The notes beneath the pieces are model-generated. The model worked only from the letters and a program-made list of their open reading frames with translations. It was not told the origin of the DNA and did not search any database. DNA of 64,000 nt from Hyphomicrobium_A sp963726795 (GTDB taxonomy: Bacteria; Pseudomonadota; Alphaproteobacteria; Rhizobiales; Hyphomicrobiaceae): the NCBI GenBank assembly GCA_963726795.1, contig CAVSDD010000006.1:372001-436000 (forward strand), read 5' to 3'. Positions 33,945-42,839 of the stretch are shown here, piece after piece. The position numbers were made by a program, and so were the translations under genes. Position 1 is the first letter of the stretch, and each line of letters opens with the position of its first letter.

Positions 33945-34985
33945 CTAGCGGACGTCGGGCGGGAGCGCGGGGCCGGAGCCCGCGCCTGTCTCCTTGATCG
34001 TCGCCGCGATCTCCGTGAGGTCGGCCGCGGTGAGGGTCAGTGCCGCCGCATCGATCCAGCCGTCGATCTGCTCGGGCGCGCGCGCGCCGACGATGGCGCC
34101 GGTAACGCCAGGCCACGCCAGCGTCCAGGCGACCGCGACGGCCGCCGCCGTCGTTCCATGCCGCTCGGCGACCGCGTGCATCGTTGCCGCAAGCTCGAGG
34201 TTGCGCTCGAGTTTATCGCCGGTGAACTCCTGGTCGCGCGAGCGCCAGTCGTCTTTCGGCAGCATCTTGGCGCGCGCGAGCGTGAAGGCGCCGGTCAATA
34301 GCCCGGCCTGCATCGGGCTGTAGACGATGACACCGGTCTCGTGCTCGCGGCACCACGGCAGCTCGTTTGCGGCGAACTCGCGCCGGATCGCCGAGAACGG
34401 TGGCTGCAGCGTATCGACGTGACCGACACGCTCGGCCGCCTCGAGCTGCGCGACGTTGTGGTTCGACAGCCCGATTGCGCGCACCTTGCCCTGCTTCTTG
34501 AGCTCGACAAGCGCGCCCCAATAGTCCTCGATCGCCGTGCCGTCGCGTGCGGGCCAGTGCATCTGGTAGAGATCGATGCGCTCGACGCCGAGCCTGCGGA
34601 GTGACGCTTCGCATTCGCGGCGGATGCTCGCCGGCGCGCCTACATTCTTCGGCATCGCCTTGCGGTCGTTCTCGTCCCAGATTAGCCCGCACTTGGTGAA
34701 CACGAGCGGCCGGCTACTCGTAGGTATCTGCTTCAGTGCCGCGCCGACAATTTCTTCGGAATGCCCGAGGCCGTAAATCGCCGCGGTATCGACCCAGTTG
34801 ATGCCGCGCTCGACCGCGTGGCGGATCGCGGCGACGGACTTCTGATCATCCTGCGCGCCCCAGCCGACCGCCCAGTCGGGCCCGCCGATGGCCCAGGCGC
34901 CGAACCCGACCGGCGTGATGGTCATGTCGGTGCGGCCGAGCTTGCGCTTGGGGAGAGCCGTTTTGCTGTGCTGAGTCGTCGCCAT
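33945..34985 (-). CDS. Aldo/keto reductase
   Basis: 346 residues from ATG 34985 (AGGAG 7 bases upstream). The AKR TIM-barrel is clear: GFGAWAIGGP, GINWVDTAAIYGLGHSEEIVG (catalytic Asp and Tyr), VFTKCGL (catalytic Lys), ERIDLYQMHWP (catalytic His) and AIGLSNHNVAQLEA. The NADPH-binding C-terminus ITGAIVGARAPEQID-like segment is present. The substrate is unknown; these enzymes reduce carbonyls in the cytoplasm. It lies 95 bases downstream of dps on the same strand. Confidence 0.92.
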   Translation of the reverse strand: MATTQHSKTALPKRKLGRTDMTITPVGFGAWAIGGPDWAVGWGAQDDQKSVAAIRHAVERGINWVDTAAIYGLGHSEEIVGAALKQIPTSSRPLVFTKCGLIWDENDRKAMPKNVGAPASIRRECEASLRRLGVERIDLYQMHWPARDGTAIEDYWGALVELKKQGKVRAIGLSNHNVAQLEAAERVGHVDTLQPPFSAIRREFAANELPWCREHETGVIVYSPMQAGLLTGAFTLARAKMLPKDDWRSRDQEFTGDKLERNLELAATMHAVAERHGTTAAAVAVAWTLAWPGVTGAIVGARAPEQIDGWIDAAALTLTAADLTEIAATIKETGAGSGPALPPDVR

Positions 34986-35080
34986 GTGATGCTCCTGTGC
35001 ATGCGCGATAAGCGCAAGGCGAGGGCGCGCCATCATCGGGCGCGCCGTCTTGGGTGTCGTGCAATCCTATTTGCTGGCGA

Positions 35081-35608
35081 CTAGGCGCCGATCTGGCGCC
35101 GGCTCGCCTCGAACAGGAACCACAAACGCCGCTCGGACTGGTCGATCCAGTTTTCCAGCAGGCTTGTCGTTGCCACGTCGCGAGCCTCGTCCGTCAACTC
35201 GTGAGTCTCGCGCATGCGCGCGATGAAGTCTTTCGTGTTGTCGCGCAGCTCGGCCAGCATGTCGTCGGGCGTGACGAACTCGGCGTCATTGTCGTCGACG
35301 CGCTGCAGGCGGGCGATGTTGCCGATGGAGCGGATGGTCGTGCCGCCGATCTTGCGCACGCGCTCGGCGATCTCGTCGGTCATGGCGAACAGCTGGTCGC
35401 CCTGCTCGTCGAACATCAGATGGTAGTCGCGAAAATGCGGCCCGCTGACGTGCCAGTGGAAATTCTTGGTCTTGAGGTAGAGCGCGAACGTGTCGGCCAG
35501 CAGCGCGTTCAGCGCCGCCGTTACATCGCGCACCGCATTGCTGCCAAGATCGGAAGGTGTCGCGAGAGGTGCCTTGCGGCGCTCCGCCACTTTGCCCGTA
35601 TCACCCAT
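35081..35608 (-). CDS. dps: Dps family ferritin-like DNA-protection protein
   Basis: 175 residues, four-helix bundle. The ferroxidase site at the dimer interface reads KTKNFHWHVSGPHFRDYHLM then FDEQGDQL (His, His, Asp, Glu). The lysine-poor N-terminal tail (about 20 residues) may still bind DNA weakly. It forms a dodecamer that oxidises and stores iron with hydrogen peroxide. A 20-bp inverted repeat lies 65 bases upstream, a possible operator. The aldo/keto reductase gene follows and may be cotranscribed. Confidence 0.94.
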   Translation of the reverse strand: MGDTGKVAERRKAPLATPSDLGSNAVRDVTAALNALLADTFALYLKTKNFHWHVSGPHFRDYHLMFDEQGDQLFAMTDEIAERVRKIGGTTIRSIGNIARLQRVDDNDAEFVTPDDMLAELRDNTKDFIARMRETHELTDEARDVATTSLLENWIDQSERRLWFLFEASRRQIGA

Positions 35609-35672
35609 GTCGAAATCTCCTGAAAGCTTGCCTCACCGGCGATATGCGATGGCACGGCGAAGGTTGCGAGGG

Positions 35673-35692
35673 GGCTAATACGCATTTTAGCC
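35673..35692. promoter_or_regulatory. Inverted repeat upstream of dps
   Basis: GGCTAATACGCATTTTAGCC has 6-bp arms GGCTAA/TTAGCC with an 8-base spacer, 65-84 bases before the dps start. It is well placed as an operator for iron or peroxide control, but matches no regulator box that I can name. Confidence 0.35.
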
Positions 35693-35752
35693 GATCTGTC
35701 GCAGCTTGCGCCCAGAACGTTCGGGAAACTGGGAGGCTCGCCGCAGGCCTTC

Positions 35753-36268
35753 TCAAGGCGCCGGATGCTCCTCGCTCCATCCGCCCTTGCCGAACCACGC
35801 GGTCTCCTGGTCGAGCAGATTCTTGCCGATCCGCAGGCAGTCCGCGGCCACGTCGTTTGTAATGATGTCGATGTAGATGTTGTGGCCCCCGGTGTTGATG
35901 TTCGTCTTGTGGTCGATGCACGCCTTGACCATCGCGGCGAAATTCACGAACGCCTCGGGAGGATTCAAGCGGTGGTCCGGCTCCACGTGCTTTACGAGTG
36001 CGCGGTAGCTCGCCTGCATCGCGGCATAGGCATCCGCGTGGCGCTTGCGCGCCGCACACATCAGCCGGCCGGCCTTCTTGGTTTCGTCCTCCGACCATTC
36101 GACGATCTCGCGGGCGTCGGCCAGGCACTTCTCGGGATCGGCTTCGATCTTGCCCTCGCCCTCATAGCCGATCGTGACGGTGGCGGGCAGCGGCTTGCGC
36201 GCATCCTCGGCGAGTGCGGAGCCCGTCGCGGCGAGGGCAAAAAGCAGGATCAGGGAAGGGCGCAGCAT
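35753..36268 (-). CDS. Exported hypothetical protein (171 aa)
   Basis: The signal peptide MLRPSLILLFALAATGSALA is followed by a helical, charged mature chain with four cysteines (EKCLAD, RLMCAARK, KACIDH, ADCLRIG). No known domain is recognised. The first mature segment (TVTIGYEGEGKIE) is beta-like. It lies on the same strand as dps, about 145 bases upstream of it. Location is probably periplasmic. Confidence 0.65.
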   Translation of the reverse strand: MLRPSLILLFALAATGSALAEDARKPLPATVTIGYEGEGKIEADPEKCLADAREIVEWSEDETKKAGRLMCAARKRHADAYAAMQASYRALVKHVEPDHRLNPPEAFVNFAAMVKACIDHKTNINTGGHNIYIDIITNDVAADCLRIGKNLLDQETAWFGKGGWSEEHPAP

Positions 36269-36342
36269 GAGCTTGCTCCAGGGGCGGCTGGCATGACCCT
36301 AGCAGGGCCGCAAGTCGCGGCAATCGGCACGCACGCGATCGG

Positions 36343-36591
36343 CTAACGGGAAATGTGCGCGCGTAGCGCTTTGAGCTCGGCCTGGGGATCGGAGAAATCG
36401 CCGATGGCGTGCGTCGTGCGGCGGTACCAGTGGCGCGCGTTGCTCTGGTCGCCCTCGAGCTTGTGCAGCACCGCGTGCAGCCAATCGGCGGCAACGTCGC
36501 CTTCGTGGCTCTGCGCAATTTCGTGCGCGCCCTGCCAGTCCCCGGCAAGGGCCAGATCGACGGCGCGGATCAGATCTTCTGTGCCTGCCAT
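36343..36591 (-). CDS. Conserved hypothetical protein overlapping queC
   Basis: 82 residues from ATG 36591 (ATG 36600 is 3 codons longer). The sequence (DLALAGDWQGAHEIAQSHEG, AADWLHAVLHKLEGD, NARHWYRRT) is recognised from small helical proteins common in Hyphomicrobiales and other alphaproteobacteria; function is unknown. Its 5' end overlaps the 3' end of queC by 22 bases, so it is translationally coupled to queC. No signal or membrane segment. Confidence 0.72.
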   Translation of the reverse strand: MAGTEDLIRAVDLALAGDWQGAHEIAQSHEGDVAADWLHAVLHKLEGDQSNARHWYRRTTHAIGDFSDPQAELKALRAHISR

Positions 36592-37274
36592 TGCTGCCAT
36601 CCTTTGGCGCGCAGATCGCACGCCGGACAATGGTTGCACCCGTAGCCCCAGGCGTGCCGCCGCGAGCGGATGCCGAGATAGCAGGTGTGCGTGTCTTCCA
36701 CGATCAGCTCGACGAGGGGCGTGCCGCCGAGTTCCTGCGCGAGCGCCCAGGTTTGAGCCTTGTCGATCCACATGAGCGGCGTCTGCAAATCGAAACGCTT
36801 GTCCATGCCGAGTGAGATCGCCTTGCCCAGCGCCGCGATCGTCTCATTGCGGCAGTCGGGGTAGCCCGAATAATCCGTCTCGCACATGCCCCCGACCAGC
36901 ACCGCTATCGCGCGGCGGTAGGCGAGCGCTGCCGCATAGGTAAAGAAGAGCAGGTTGCGGCCCGGCACGAAGGTCGACGGCAGGCCGGCCTCGCTCAGCA
37001 CGATCTCCGCGTCGCGCGTCAACGCGGTGTCGCTCAAGCGGCCAAGCTCGGGCAGCTCCAGCATATGGTCGGGACCGAGATGCTCTCCCCAGCGGGCGTT
37101 GATGCGGGCAAGTCCCTCGCGGATGATCCCGCGCTGACCAAGCTCAGCCGCATGGCGCTGGCCGTAGGCGAACCCGACGGTCTCGACGCGCTCGTAGCGC
37201 TCCAGCGCCCACGCGAGACAGACGGTCGAATCCTGCCCGCCGGAGAAAAGCACCAATGCCGCCGTCTGCGTCAT
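36570..37274 (-). CDS. queC: 7-cyano-7-deazaguanine synthase QueC
   Basis: 234 residues. The PP-loop LVLFSGGQDSTVCLAWALER is at the N-terminus; VGGMCETDYSGYPDCRNE and TPLMWIDKAQTWALAQELGG are family blocks; the zinc site is DTHTCYLGIRSR...GYGCNHCPACDLR. It converts carboxydeazaguanine to preQ0 with ATP and ammonia. It overlaps the next gene (36343-36591). With queE, queD and queF, all preQ0/preQ1 steps after FolE are in this window. Confidence 0.95.
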   Translation of the reverse strand: MTQTAALVLFSGGQDSTVCLAWALERYERVETVGFAYGQRHAAELGQRGIIREGLARINARWGEHLGPDHMLELPELGRLSDTALTRDAEIVLSEAGLPSTFVPGRNLLFFTYAAALAYRRAIAVLVGGMCETDYSGYPDCRNETIAALGKAISLGMDKRFDLQTPLMWIDKAQTWALAQELGGTPLVELIVEDTHTCYLGIRSRRHAWGYGCNHCPACDLRAKGWQQWQAQKI

Positions 37275-37291
37275 GCCGAGAACCTCCAGGG

Positions 37292-37320
37292 TGTCATCCT
37301 CGGGCTCGTCCCGAGGACCT
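37292..37320 (-). repeat. Dispersed palindromic intergenic repeat, copy 2
   Basis: TGTCATCCTCGGG then CTCGTCCCGAGGACC: the reverse orientation of the element at 12646-12675, differing by a base in the loop. It lies upstream of queC and forms an inverted pair with copy 3. Confidence 0.75.
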
Positions 37321-37385
37321 ACCCATCAACGCAACGTGCGGGTTGGGTCGAGCACAACGGTTCCGCGGCGGTGCAAGCCGAGAGC

Positions 37386-37415
37386 TGGGTCCTCGGGACA
37401 AGCCCGAGGATGACA
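37386..37415 (+). repeat. Dispersed palindromic intergenic repeat, copy 3
   Basis: TGGGTCCTCGGG, ACAAG, CCCGAGGATGACA is identical over the core to copy 1 (12646-12675). With copy 2 it brackets 65 bases between queC and the GFA gene. Confidence 0.8.
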
Positions 37416-37451
37416 ATGTGGGACTATCGACGCCCGCCTGCGGCCGTCTGC

Positions 37452-37805
37452 TCATAGGCTCGCCCCGTCGAACTTGACGATGTTGAGGCTTTCCAGGTCG
37501 ACGCCGTCAAGGCAGCGGACATTTATGGCGACCATCTCCACCCCGCCGGAGCCCGTGCCGCGCGAGAACGAGGAGATACCGCAGGATTTGCAGAACAGGT
37601 GGTGGATCACCTTTTTGTTGAACTGATAGTCCACGAGGGCGTCCTCGCTCGACGTCAGTCGGAAGCTTGCCGCCGGAACGATCAGACTGCCGCGTTTCCG
37701 ACAGATGGAGCAGTTGCATGCCATGACGCGGCCGAGGTCCGCCTTGGCCTCGTAGCGCACGAGGCCGCAGTGGCAGCCCCCTTCGTAGTTTGCCGGTCCG
37801 GCCAT
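37452..37805 (-). CDS. GFA (CENP-V) domain protein
   Basis: 117 residues with the zinc-binding layout of the glutathione-dependent formaldehyde-activating family: GGCHCGLVRYEA, ACNCSICRKRGSL and HLFCKSCGISSFSR. True GFA activity is disputed for many members, so only the fold is claimed. It is a soluble cytoplasmic zinc protein. It diverges from eno across 138 bases. Confidence 0.9.
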   Translation of the reverse strand: MAGPANYEGGCHCGLVRYEAKADLGRVMACNCSICRKRGSLIVPAASFRLTSSEDALVDYQFNKKVIHHLFCKSCGISSFSRGTGSGGVEMVAINVRCLDGVDLESLNIVKFDGASL

Positions 37806-37943
37806 TGAGCGCTCCTTCCGGGTTTCGTTCCACCCCCGGGCTGGCCCGGGATTTCAGCACTTTGCGCTGTTGCCAAGAGCGGCTAAAAGGCGCCGGACCC
37901 TTCCACGCAGCGCGTCTTATGCGCAATCCACAAGGTAATGAAC

Positions 37944-39224
<1,281 letters not shown>

Positions 39225-39385
39225 GGCTTGGCGCGGCGCTGAAAAAATCGAGCCTTTTCCTGCCTATCCGCGTAGGCCGGGCCGGCGCGTAACATGGCCT
39301 GAGAAATGGGACAGCGCTTTACCTGGGATTAAGAAGCTTCGTGGCATAACGGGGGGGTCAACAGCTTTTGTGCAGCGTACCCCCA

Positions 39386-39703
39386 GTGCTGCGTCAGCCA
39401 AAACATGAGCGGCGTTTGAAGCCACGACAGATTACGGTGTTGCTTCTCTGTCTGGGTTTGACGGCTTACTTCGCCCATCATGCAGTGAATGGCAGGCACG
39501 GCCTCGAGGCGCGATCTCGGCTGACCGAAAGGTCAGCCTTGTTGGAGTTCGAGATCAAAAGCCTTGAGGCTGTGCGCGCCAATCTCGAGCGCGACGTCGC
39601 CCTGCTCACCCCCAAACAGCCAGATCCCGACATCGTCGAGGAGATTGCGCGCGAAGTCCTGGGCTTTGTGCGTCCCGACGATGTCGTCGTCCCGCGCCCC
39701 TAG
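39386..39703 (+). CDS. FtsB/DivIC family septum protein
   Basis: About 105 residues. A short basic N-terminus (QPKHERRLKPRQ) and one transmembrane segment (ITVLLLCLGLTAYFAHHAV) precede a coiled coil (LTERSALLEFEIKSLEAVRA) and the conserved end EIAREVLGFVRPDDVVV. FtsB forms a complex with FtsL and FtsQ at the division site. Start is uncertain: GTG 39386 or TTG 39368, neither with a strong ribosome-binding site. Placement between eno and pdhA is typical of the order. Confidence 0.85.
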   Translation: MLRQPKHERRLKPRQITVLLLCLGLTAYFAHHAVNGRHGLEARSRLTERSALLEFEIKSLEAVRANLERDVALLTPKQPDPDIVEEIAREVLGFVRPDDVVVPRP

Positions 39704-39852
39704 CGGCCGCGCGAAGCAGGGTTGCGCCCGTTCTTGGCCGGTTCTGGTCATGCCGGCGCGCCTCTTGTAGGATTCCGACTCAAAGCACGCATCGGCGTCG
39801 AGCGCTCGCGCACGGCCGCACGCTTAATGACCGGACGCTTGAGGGAGTGGCC

Positions 39853-40911
39853 ATGGCTCCAGCGAAGGCACCCCGCAGCAAGTCGAGCGGCTCGCCGCCA
39901 AAAACGAAGAGCGCCTCCGCCGAGAAGCGCAGTGCCGCGGCGGTCCCCCCGTTCACGCGCGACGAAGAACTCAGTGCCTACCGCGCCATGCTGCTGATCC
40001 GCCGCTTCGAGGAGAAGGCAGGCCAGCTGTACGGCATGGGGCGCATCGGTGGTTTCTGCCACCTCTACATTGGCCAGGAAGCCGTCGTCGTCGGCGTGCA
40101 GATGGCATCCAAGCCGGGCGATGCCGTCATCACCGCCTATCGTGACCATGGACACGCGCTGGCCGTCGGCATGGATCCCAAGGCGATCATGGCCGAGCTC
40201 ACGGGCCGGCGCGGAGGCTGCTCGAAGGGGAAGGGCGGCTCGATGCACATGTTCTCGCCCGAGAAGCATTTCTACGGCGGCCACGGCATCGTGGGCGCGT
40301 GCACGCCGCTGGGAACGGGACTGGCGTTCGCCGCCAAGTATCGCGACGGCGACGACGTTTGCCTTTGCTACTTCGGAGATGGCGCCGCCAACCAGGGCCA
40401 AGTGTACGAGGCCTTCAACATGGCGGGGCTGTGGAAGTTGCCCATCGTGTTCATCATCGAGAACAACCAGTATGCGATGGGCACCTCGATCGAGCGCTCG
40501 TCCTCGACGACCGATCTCTCCCAGCGCGGCCTCTCGTTTGCGATCCCCGGCGAGCGCGTCGAGGGCATGGACGTGCGGGCGGTGCGCGACGCCGGCCGCC
40601 GCGCGATCGCGCATGCGCGCGCGGGCAATGGGCCGATGATCCTGGAAATGCTCACCTACCGGTACCGCGGCCACTCGATGTCGGACCCCGCGAAATACCG
40701 CACGCGCGAGGAGGTGCAGCACGTGCGCGACACGTATGATCCCATCGAGCAGGTGCGCCAGCGGCTCTTGCAGGACGGGGTCGACGAGGACGCCTTGAAG
40801 GCGATCGACCGCGAGGTGCGCGATGTGGTGAGTGGCGCGACCGATTTCGCGCTCGCCGATCCCGAGCCGGCAGCGGCCGAGCTTTACACCGACGTACTGG
40901 TCGACGGCTGA
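39853..40911 (+). CDS. pdhA: Pyruvate dehydrogenase E1 component, alpha subunit
   Basis: 352 residues from ATG 39853 (GAGGGAG upstream). After a Lys/Ala/Pro-rich leader of about 35 residues come AMLLIRRFEEKAGQLYGMG, the TPP/magnesium motif GDGAANQGQVYEAFNMAG and IENNQYAMGTS, and the conserved loop YRYRGHSMSDPAKYR. With PdhB it forms the E1 heterotetramer that decarboxylates pyruvate with thiamine diphosphate. pdhB starts 18 bases downstream. Confidence 0.96.
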   Translation: MAPAKAPRSKSSGSPPKTKSASAEKRSAAAVPPFTRDEELSAYRAMLLIRRFEEKAGQLYGMGRIGGFCHLYIGQEAVVVGVQMASKPGDAVITAYRDHGHALAVGMDPKAIMAELTGRRGGCSKGKGGSMHMFSPEKHFYGGHGIVGACTPLGTGLAFAAKYRDGDDVCLCYFGDGAANQGQVYEAFNMAGLWKLPIVFIIENNQYAMGTSIERSSSTTDLSQRGLSFAIPGERVEGMDVRAVRDAGRRAIAHARAGNGPMILEMLTYRYRGHSMSDPAKYRTREEVQHVRDTYDPIEQVRQRLLQDGVDEDALKAIDREVRDVVSGATDFALADPEPAAAELYTDVLVDG

Positions 40912-40929
40912 GGCGGAGCGAGCTCTTAA

Positions 40930-42462
40930 ATGCCGATCGAAGTCCTGATGCCCGCCCTGTCGCCGACGATGGAGGAGGGCACGCTCGCCAAGTGGCTGGT
41001 GAAAGAGGGGCAGGAGATCAAGGCGGGCGACGTCATCGCCGAGATCGAGACCGACAAGGCCACCATGGAGGTGGAGGCGGTAGACGAGGGCAAGCTTGCA
41101 AAGATCCTCGTCCCGGCCGGCACCGAGAACGTGAAGGTCAACACGCCGATCGCGCTGATCGACGGCGAGGATGAGACCTCACAAACGAAGTCGGCGAAAG
41201 GCGGCGGGTCGGAAGTTTCCTCAGCAGTTCACCCTCCCCTTGATGGGGAGGGTGGGCGCCGCAACGCAGTTGAGGCGACCGGGAGGGGTGAACGACCAGA
41301 AGCCGAAGCCCATGACCCGGCCCCCCACCCCCGACCCCTCCCCGGCGTCCATGCAAGGCATGGCTCCGCCATGACGGGGAGGGGGGTTAGAGAGGAGTCC
41401 GGCTCAGCGATCACCCGCGAAGGCGAGAAGGCGACGCAGCCTTCCCAGGACCGGCAGGTCGAGATCGCACCCGGCACAGAGATGGTCACGCTGTCGATGC
41501 GCGAAGCGCTGCGCGACGCCATGGCCGAGGAGATGCGCCGCGACGCGGACGTCTTCCTTATGGGCGAGGAGGTCGCGCAATACCAGGGCGCGTACAAGGT
41601 CAGCCAAGGGCTGCTGGAAGAGTTCGGTGACAAGCGCGTCATCGACACGCCCATCACCGAGCAGGGCTTTGCCGGCGTCGGCGTCGGCGCCGCGTTCGCC
41701 GGCTTGAAACCGATCGTTGAGTTCATGACCTGGAATTTCGCGATGCAGGCGATCGACCAGATCATAAATTCAGCCGGCAAGACGCACTACATGTCGGGCG
41801 GACACATGCGGGTGCCGATCGTGTTCCGCGGGCCCAATGGCGCGGCTGCCCGCGTCGCCGCGCAACACAGCCAGTGCTACTCGGCCTGGTATGCGCATGT
41901 GCCGGGTTTCAAGGTGATCGCGCCATCGACGCCGGCCGACGCCAAGGGCCTGCTCAAATCCGCGATCCGCGATCCAAATCCCATCATCTTCCTCGAAAAC
42001 GAGCTACTCTACGGGACGCAAGGGCCCGTTCCCAAGGGCGACGACTGGCTGGTGCCGATCGGCAAGGCGCGCATCGCGCGCCCAGGAACGCACGCGACGA
42101 TCGTGTCGTTCGCGCGCGGCATGGTCTACGCCCTGGAAGCAGCGGACGTGCTCGCCGAGGAGGGCATCGAGGCCGAGGTCATCGACCTGCGCACGCTCCG
42201 CCCGCTCGACCTTGAAACTGTGCTCGCTTCGGTAAAAAAGACCAACCGGCTGGTGACGGTCGAGGAGGCATGGCCGGTTTGCTCGGTCGGGTCGGAAATT
42301 TGCGCACAAGTGGCTATGCAAGCCTTCGACTTTCTTGACGCTCCGCCGGTTAAAGTTAGTGGTGCCGATGTTCCGATGCCCTATGCGGCCAACCTCGAGA
42401 AGCTGGCGCTTCCCTCGGTCGAAAAGGTGGTCGCGGCGGTCAAGTCGGTGCTGTACGTGTAG
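40930..42462 (+). CDS. pdhB: Pyruvate dehydrogenase E1 component, beta subunit, with lipoyl domain
   Basis: 510 residues. Residues 1-80 are a lipoyl domain (PALSPTMEEGTLAKWL; lipoylation Lys in EIETDKATMEVEAVDEG). A linker of about 100 residues is encoded mostly by a palindromic repeat (41231-41387). The E1-beta core starts near TEMVTLSMREALRDAMAEEM and has FLMGEEVAQYQGAYKVSQGL, GPNGAAARVAAQHSQ and a transketolase C-terminal domain (FARGMVYALEAADVL). Lipoyl-bearing E1-beta is known in rhizobia; here it is the only lipoyl domain in the operon because pdhC lacks one. Confidence 0.95.
   Translation: MPIEVLMPALSPTMEEGTLAKWLVKEGQEIKAGDVIAEIETDKATMEVEAVDEGKLAKILVPAGTENVKVNTPIALIDGEDETSQTKSAKGGGSEVSSAVHPPLDGEGGRRNAVEATGRGERPEAEAHDPAPHPRPLPGVHARHGSAMTGRGVREESGSAITREGEKATQPSQDRQVEIAPGTEMVTLSMREALRDAMAEEMRRDADVFLMGEEVAQYQGAYKVSQGLLEEFGDKRVIDTPITEQGFAGVGVGAAFAGLKPIVEFMTWNFAMQAIDQIINSAGKTHYMSGGHMRVPIVFRGPNGAAARVAAQHSQCYSAWYAHVPGFKVIAPSTPADAKGLLKSAIRDPNPIIFLENELLYGTQGPVPKGDDWLVPIGKARIARPGTHATIVSFARGMVYALEAADVLAEEGIEAEVIDLRTLRPLDLETVLASVKKTNRLVTVEEAWPVCSVGSEICAQVAMQAFDFLDAPPVKVSGADVPMPYAANLEKLALPSVEKVVAAVKSVLYV
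41231..41387 (+). repeat. Palindromic repeat element inside pdhB
   Basis: ACCCTCCCC (41231-41239) and GGGGAGGGT (41245-41253) form a 9-bp stem. A second larger stem pairs ACCCCTCCCCG (41334-41344) with CGGGGAGGGGGGT (41375-41387) and encloses CCATGC-AA-GGCATGG. CCTCCCC-TTGAT-GGGGAGG elements are familiar as dispersed intergenic repeats in alphaproteobacteria. Here the element is in frame and translated in the linker of E1-beta. Confidence 0.75.
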
Positions 42463-42488
42463 CGTTGCAGGAGCAAAGAGGACGAGCA

Positions 42489-42812
42489 ATGGAAGAGGAG
42501 CTTCCAGTCGAGCTCGATCCCCCCGACGGGGTCGAAGAGGCGGATACCGCGGTCGAGGTGCTGCGCGCTTGGATCGGCGACGGCTCGTTGCTGGTTTCGC
42601 TCAACGCGTAGGCCTTCGGCGAGCAGATCGCCGAGTGGGGACGCTTGCTGGCTGAGATCGGCCATCACGTCGCCAAGTCGGCGGCGCTGAACGGCTATAT
42701 GCGCGAGGACGAGGCGCAGGCGGCGTTGCGTGAGGCGTTCACGGGCAGCTTCGAGGCGACGCCGGCGGGCGGCACCGCCGCGGGCAAGCTCAAGGGCCAG
42801 ACGAAGCACTAG
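42489..42812 (+). pseudogene. DUF5076-like small protein with internal amber codon
   Basis: A frame of 107 sense codons runs from ATG 42489 to TAG 42810-42812, interrupted by TAG at 42609-42611 (codon 41). On either side it reads VEVLRAWIGDGSLLVSLNA and AFGEQIAEWGRLLAEIGHHV, then GYMREDEAQAALREAF, a continuous match to the small DUF5076-type protein often placed between pdhB and pdhC in Hyphomicrobiales. One transversion or transition (from GAG or CAG) explains the stop. Function is unknown. Confidence 0.7.
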
Positions 42813-42839
42813 ACGTAGAGCGCGAGCAGCGGCGGGCGC

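Noticed and set aside
41231..41387. CRISPR-like repeat array in pdhB
   Set aside because: The elements are nested palindromes of different length, not regular repeats with spacers.
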